From assembly GCA_013398615.1 (NCBI GenBank), contig VZSR01000514.1, positions 8,551,316 to 8,615,315 of the forward strand: a DNA stretch of 64,000 nucleotides, read 5' to 3'. Of this stretch, positions 58,443-64,000 are shown piece by piece; positions within the stretch are counted from its first letter, which is position 1, and every line of letters starts with the position of its first letter. The notes under the pieces were generated by a model. The model worked only from the letters and a program-made list of their open reading frames with translations. It ran no database searches and was not told where the DNA came from. Position numbers and translations under genes: made by a program. Source of the DNA: Brachypodius melanocephalos (taxonomy: Eukaryota; Chordata; Aves; Passeriformes; Pycnonotidae).

Positions 58443-58484
58443 TAGCTGCTGGGTGTGAGTGGCCTGGCCAGCACCAGCCCCACA

Positions 58485-58565
58485 TTATGTAAAGGTTGTC
58501 TGGGCCAGGGTTAATTCTATTGCCACCAGACTTCAGCGAAAGTAAATACGCGAAGCGTTACATAA
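58485..58565. promoter_or_regulatory. Paired D-box (PAR bZIP) motifs
   Basis: TTATGTAA at 58485-58492 and its exact reverse complement TTACATAA at 58558-58565, 73 bp apart. The sequence between carries CpGs (AATACGCGAAGCG) that are unusual for this AT-rich intron. TTA(T/C)GTAA is the site for DBP, TEF, HLF and NFIL3. Occupancy is not shown by sequence. Confidence 0.35.
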
Positions 58566-61500
58566 CCCGAGGGGAGAAGTAGGATGAAAATTATGGTGCC
58601 CACAGATTGAGTGGGGAGGGTTGTGGGTGTTGGTAATGAGTAATTGAGAACATCTGCAGACTTTTTATTTTATTACTTTTTTTGTAGTATTTTCCATTTC
58701 CCTGCTTTGTGGTAGTACCTTTCTTTAAAAGACCTGGAGGCAATGTTGTATCCAGCAACAGGTGAATTTAAAGGCTGGGGTGACTTTCATTTAGGTTAGT
58801 GCTGAAATTCTGTAATCAGAATCAGAATCCAAGTGGTGCTTGAAGAATCTCAGCTTGCCAAGTCTATAAAGAAACTATACCCTACCTCTTCCCAACACCT
58901 CTCCTCCTTGCATCCCCCAAAATTGAGGTGTTTGTATAGGCAAAGATCTGCCATTTCCCACATCAGCATTAGCTGGCTCCTGAGGTGTTCTCTGTTCCTT
59001 TGTGGAGGAACCTGGTGCAGTCACTGGGGCTAACACGCCTTCTACAAACTGGTTGTTCAGATCCGCAGTTTCACTCTCTGTTGATATTTTCCCCCTCCAT
59101 TCCCCCCCAACTGCAATAGCACTTACAGTCTTCTTTCCATCCAGGAGTGTTTCTGGATTTTTTTAGGAAAGCTGTAAGAAGAATAATCCTCTGCTTGCAG
59201 ATAGAGATCTTTATGCTTGTCTGGATATACTCCCCATGCTTGGGACAGGGCCAACTGGACCTCTTTAGTGCTCAGCTTTCCCTTTTTTTTTTTTCTTTTT
59301 GAATAACTTATCTGTGTTAGATATTTGATCATTTCATTCCTCTGTTGTTATATTTCAAGAGAGGAGACATTTCTTCTTCCATGTGCTCACTTTATCAGAG
59401 GGCTGGAAATGGGTGTTTGGAGATTCCGATGTTATTTATTTTTCCCTATTAGGAAATGAGTCACAAGTAAGGGACAACAGTGTCTCCAATCAGAGGGAGT
59501 CAGACCTGTGGATGCCAAGGACTTGTCTGCTAATGATGACTTTTAACTGCACAGACTTAGAGCCATTCTCTGAACCTCACCCTGTTTCAGGTGTGGCTTT
59601 GTCCTTTTATTCTTCTTCTTCCCAGCACACTGAAAAGGATATTTCACTCTTTGTCAGCGAGCACAAGTCCTGAGAGGTCCTGAGTGCTTTTTCATCCCAG
59701 GAAATGGAGGGGATGTCACCGACGGTCAGCATGGCTCAGCACTCCCTCAAGTACATCACAGAGAGCATCTGTTGGCAAAAGCATTTACGAAATTACCCAT
59801 CAATATCGCTGCATTTCAGCTGTCACATACTCGCCGCACTGATAGAAAGTCACGTGTGTGGGCCAGGCTGGGATGGCTTTACGGGAAAGATGGCTAAAAG
59901 GTAATTTCTCTTCCCTGGGAGGCAGGGAGTGCTCAGGATATTCTGCTTCATGCCAGTGCCACTTATAGCCAGATATTTAAGTCTCATCCAGTTTAACACA
60001 CCTCTTAAAATGTATATACCAAGTGCTGCTTCAAGATGCTAAATATTAAAATTGAACTAAAAAAAATCAACTCCTGTTTTATTTGTTGCTCAGGATCTTT
60101 TCCTATGTGATGTAGTCCTTTTTGTCATTATACTGCTCTAATATGAAGTAATTTTCTCTCTTCAGTGCTAAAAATTAATTACTTTTAAGAGCAGAATGAA
60201 CTGTGTGTTAAAAAGCATTTACTTTCTACATTAAAAAATACCACTGAGTCTTAAGTCCAGAGGAAAATTATATTGTCTTTGAGGGAAAAGAAAAGTAATT
60301 ACAAATAACTGTGTGCAAAGCCAGATGAGATCGGCTGGATTTTGAGGAAAATGTATCTTAATCCCTTGATTTGACAGTTGCCTGGCAGTCAGAGCAGGAA
60401 AAGAAAGTCACTGAGCTTTTCTTCCATCTCTGTGAAGTGGGAAATGCACATCCTACTGCAGAGATGGAAAAGGAACAAATCACTCTACAGGGCAGCATGA
60501 CAATCACACACACGTTCTCTTCTGGAGAAACAGCCCACAGTCAGGGTATTCCTGGTTTCCAGTGACAGGAGCATCACAGGCTCTGCCCAAGTCTCCTCCT
60601 GATCTCCCCTGCACGTTTACATAAGTGCTGTGGTAGTAAATTATGGAGGTTTTTTGTTTTTTGTGAACTGTGTTCATCATAACAGTCACTCCAAGACCTA
60701 AACAAAACTGGAGCCTTGCCATCCTGCTGCTGTGGCAACACAGGAATAAACTGTTTATGACCGAATGGTTTGAGGTCTGAGACAATAGAAAAATAACAGG
60801 TAGAGGAGAGGGATAGGGTCTGTTCAAGCATCCATACGTGTGTGCTTTATGTGCATATGGACATAAAGAGGAGGAACAGAGGCATTGTAAATATTGTCTT
60901 TTGCTGTTTGTTATTTATTTTTAATGCTCTCATGATCCAATGGCTTAAAACCCTGGCAGAGCAAGGTGTGACACTGTTCTCTCTTCAAATCCCAAAGCAT
61001 TCCTTTACATTCTTGTTTTAGACCAGAGTTTCTTACTCTCTGCCCCCCAAACAGGGCATTGAATTGCATCCCCCCAGTACAGGCACTTCCAGATCCTGGA
61101 TTGCTCCCACAGAATTAACAAACCCACGTGTGTCTGGGAGCTGCAGAGCTAATTGGCACCTCCTAAAGCTTCACTTCCTCTTGTGAAGAGTGAAGCTGTG
61201 GTCAAGCTGTAAAACAGCAGCTTGAACAAACATGTTTGAAGTCTCTGATGTGCACAAGAGTTGCCTATAGAAACACACCTAAGGAAGGCACAGATTTCCA
61301 AAATTCAAGGTGATTTACCTGAGATTCTTTCCTATGTAGCTCAAGTCCACAGCAGCCTAACCCCATGAAAACAAAACTCTTGTGGTAAGTTAAAGAAGGG
61401 CTGGGAATGTTCCTGCTTTTATGGGAAACAAAGAAATGGTATCTAGCACACATAAAAGTCATAATATATGGCAAATGCAGATGGAGCTACAGGCCAGTGA

Positions 61501-64000
61501 AGAAAAAGCAAAGGTGTGAAAGCATTTCAGCAAACATATAAAAATGACCCCAATGGGATCTGAGTGTGAGGAAGAAAAAAAACCACCAACAAGAACAGTA
61601 TATTCCTGCTGAGAGAGGGATGTGGGTGATGGGGGTTCACCAAAACACCCCCAAATGCCAGAATGAAACCTGTGACCTTGGGACCTAGAGAGACTGGGAA
61701 AGGGAGAGGACAGCACCAGGAAACAGGGTAGAAACTAAATCTGTGTGTATCAGTTCTCACTATGCGAATATTTTTTTTTCTGTAATTAAAAAAAAAAATT
61801 GAAAAAATACATCTTGACTAATACTGACTAGGGTCTAAAGACCTCAGTTATTCTTGCAATAAATACTTGGTCTTTTGTATACATATGAATATATACACAT
61901 ACATTTATATATACATGGTGTGCTTCCTCCTTACTGATAAAACAAGATTTTCAACATAGCAAAATAATTAATCATGTGACATCACCTTTCAAATGAAGGT
62001 TTGGGCTGTAGGATTACAGCCTAGAGATGATAAAGGTCCACAGTTTAGTGTCACACACATCCCACCTAAATTATTCACACGCCCTTCAGGCTGGCCTTGG
62101 CTGCCCTCAGGACCCCTGGACGTGAATGCACATGTTGGGTCTCAGGCTGGGATAATTATGTGTGTGAGGGCTGCTGGGGGCAGGGGGGAAGTGTGAAAAC
62201 AAAAGAGCCTTGAGTGGCTTCCAGGGAGGCCCTGGGATCACGCTGGGGAAATGTCTGTGCTAAGGCAGACTAACTCTCCTGAGAGGTTTTGTCCCCAAGT
62301 GAGATCTGCTTAGAGTGATCAGAATAAAACCCAGTGTGTTCTGCTGGTGGGTGTGAGCTAGGCAAATCTACTCGTGGGTTAAATATTCCCCATCCTGAGG
62401 GCTGGTTTTCAGAAGGGCAGGCAGCACAGGAGGAGAGGGAGCTTGGCCAGTGCTGTGGGAATGGGCAGAGCCATGGAAAATGGGAATGGGGATCCATCCA
62501 CTCTTGCTGTCTGTGGCTGCTGCCCTGTGTCAGACTCTGGCTGTTCTCACTCTCCCACACAGTCTTCCACAGCTGAGCAGAAAGTGGCACAGGTTGAGAG
62601 GCAAGAAGTGGTTCTCCTGCAGCAGTGCTGGGTTTCCACGCTGCTGGCAGGTGGGGATGTGCTCAGGGCCTCCTTCAAGCACAGAGTGGGACTGCAGAGC
62701 CAGCTCGCTTTGGAACACACATGAACTGGTCACACTTCATAATTCCTTCTCCAAGGAATCTTGTGTTGGTAGTGGAGGTGGTTACAGTCATGGGTGAGAG
62801 GTGGAGGTGGCATCTCACCCATCTGAGCTTGGGGAGCCTGTCTGCATCCCCTGAGGCAGCAGGATAGGACAGATGGCACTGGCCAGGGTGCTGGGCTTCT
62901 CTGGGAACAGGGGTCAGGTAGGAACCAGTCTCCTTCCAAAGGAAATGAAGGGTTCTCCTTGGCTTCAACACACACATTTCAGAGCAAGCCTCCTCACTGA
63001 GGACAGCCTGATGCCTCTCCCCTCCAGGGCAATCTGAAGTGCCTTAGCAAAGCACTCCAGCAAACTTTTAACAGTGGATATTCCCTGTCTCCCACTTCCC
63101 TCACACTTCCAGCTGAGCAGAAGAGTGAAATTCCTGCTGCAGTCCATGGAGCAACAATAATGCAGCTTCTTAAAATCCCCTGAGGTCTTCATTTGGCTCA
63201 AGTCTTGTCCTAGATGGCCATAAAATTTTGATGTTTGATTTTGTGTTGGGTTTTGGACTTTTGCTACATTATGCACTGCCAGACATTGAGCTTCACAGTG
63301 ACTTTTGTTCACTTACTATGTTGAATGTTAAAAGGAAATAAAAATTCTTGTACTTCAGGCTTTAAAATGTCCTTTAATGCAGGAAGAGAACATCAGGTCC
63401 ATTTACTGCATTTCATCTACAAGAAGTGCTTTTAAAGGATGACTGCATTAAAAATATTTCCTCAAAATAAGGTAGAGAGCACTGGATATTTATCAACAAA
63501 TAAAGCTGCAAATAAAAGAGGCAGCTGGTTCAAGGTTTATCTCTAAAAATTACTGAAGCATTTACAGAAAGGTTTTGTCAGGTAATTTGCATATTCATGA
63601 GTAATTTCTTCAGTTGCTGTATTTAGTTGATAATGCCGTTTTTTTTAATACTGTAATTAAAAAATTTCGATCTGGGTTACACTTCAATTGTTTGCTCAGA
63701 TGCACCAAAGCAATTGGTGTTTTGTTTACTTGCTGTTTTAAAAACAGCTATTACCTGTAAAACATCAGTTGCAAGGAAAATTTTCATACCTGACAAATTC
63801 CTGGGAGGACCTCCCAGGTAATTAGACTCTGGACACTGCCATTTGAGAACCCCACAGCTACACAAATACTTCTAGGACAGGCAAGGGAAGGATGGAGGAG
63901 AAAACAGATTAGGAGGCAAAAGAAGGATGAGAACATGTACCAGGAAAGTTGGCTGCAGCAAAGCTCAGAGTCACTGATAAGTCTGTCAATTCTTTTTTAG

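Larger units (their letters stand above)
29772..64000 (+). other. GRK5: GRK5 intron 1 (5' part, at least 34 kb)
   Basis: No sequence encoding the expected second exon (a basic KRKGKSKKWKEIL-like segment) was found by eye, so the intron continues past the window, fitting the very long first intron of this gene in other vertebrates. Contents: the tail of the CpG island to about 30.76 kb, one recent CR1 near 33.1 kb, an older CR1-like element near 40.4-41.07 kb, several poly(A) tracts, two short tandem repeats (56.0 and 58.4 kb) and several CpG-bearing segments that look like regulatory elements (41.9-42.1, 50.85-51.25, 57.05-57.3, 58.45-58.6, 59.7-59.9 kb). The remaining sequence is AT-rich with no feature I can support. 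Confidence 0.8.

Noticed and set aside
61865..61920. TATA/TACATA-rich stretch considered as a microsatellite or promoter
   Set aside because: Irregular alternation without a consistent unit, and no transcript context.

Overview
This window is vertebrate nuclear DNA, most likely from a bird and probably a songbird. Genes are split by GT-AG introns, promoters are CpG islands, and nearly all recognisable interspersed repeats are CR1 LINE 3' ends (tails of the ATTCTATG type and the typical avian CR1 body), with no Alu- or B1-type SINEs. Gene order and orientation match, from memory, human 10q26.11: DENND10 (+), SFXN4 (-), PRDX3 (-), GRK5 (+). No bacterial-style operon, CRISPR array or mobile gene cluster is present, and I found no evidence for a previously undescribed multi-gene system. 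The interest lies in exact gene models, promoter architecture and non-coding elements. || Layout: 1-659 is the last intron of DENND10, and 660-836 is its final coding exon with the stop. 837-6788 is the convergent DENND10/SFXN4 interval. SFXN4 occupies 6789-15821 on the minus strand. I could rebuild 14 coding exons giving a 319-residue open frame. About 15.74-16.14 kb is the SFXN4 CpG-rich promoter, which contains a 47-bp duplication, followed by a 34-bp tandem repeat. The PRDX3 3' UTR follows. PRDX3 occupies 17326-22368 on the minus strand as seven coding exons giving 237 residues. 22.44-23.45 kb holds two CR1 copies immediately upstream of PRDX3. 23.5-28.9 kb is intergenic with one candidate conserved element. 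28.96-30.76 kb is the GRK5 CpG island, with the first GRK5 coding exon at 29720-29771. From 29772 to the window end is the first intron of GRK5. No second exon was found, so the rest of the kinase lies beyond 64000. || Function: SFXN4 and PRDX3 are both nuclear genes for mitochondrial proteins (an inner-membrane sideroflexin linked to complex I and iron-sulphur biology, and the matrix peroxide-reducing peroxiredoxin). They lie head to tail, with the likely PRDX3 poly(A) site about 800 bp upstream of the SFXN4 start. DENND10 (late endosome trafficking) and GRK5 (GPCR phosphorylation) are unrelated neighbours. All exon boundaries were read by eye from splice signals, frame continuity and remembered family sequences. 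Transcription starts, UTR ends and repeat subfamilies were not confirmed computationally.
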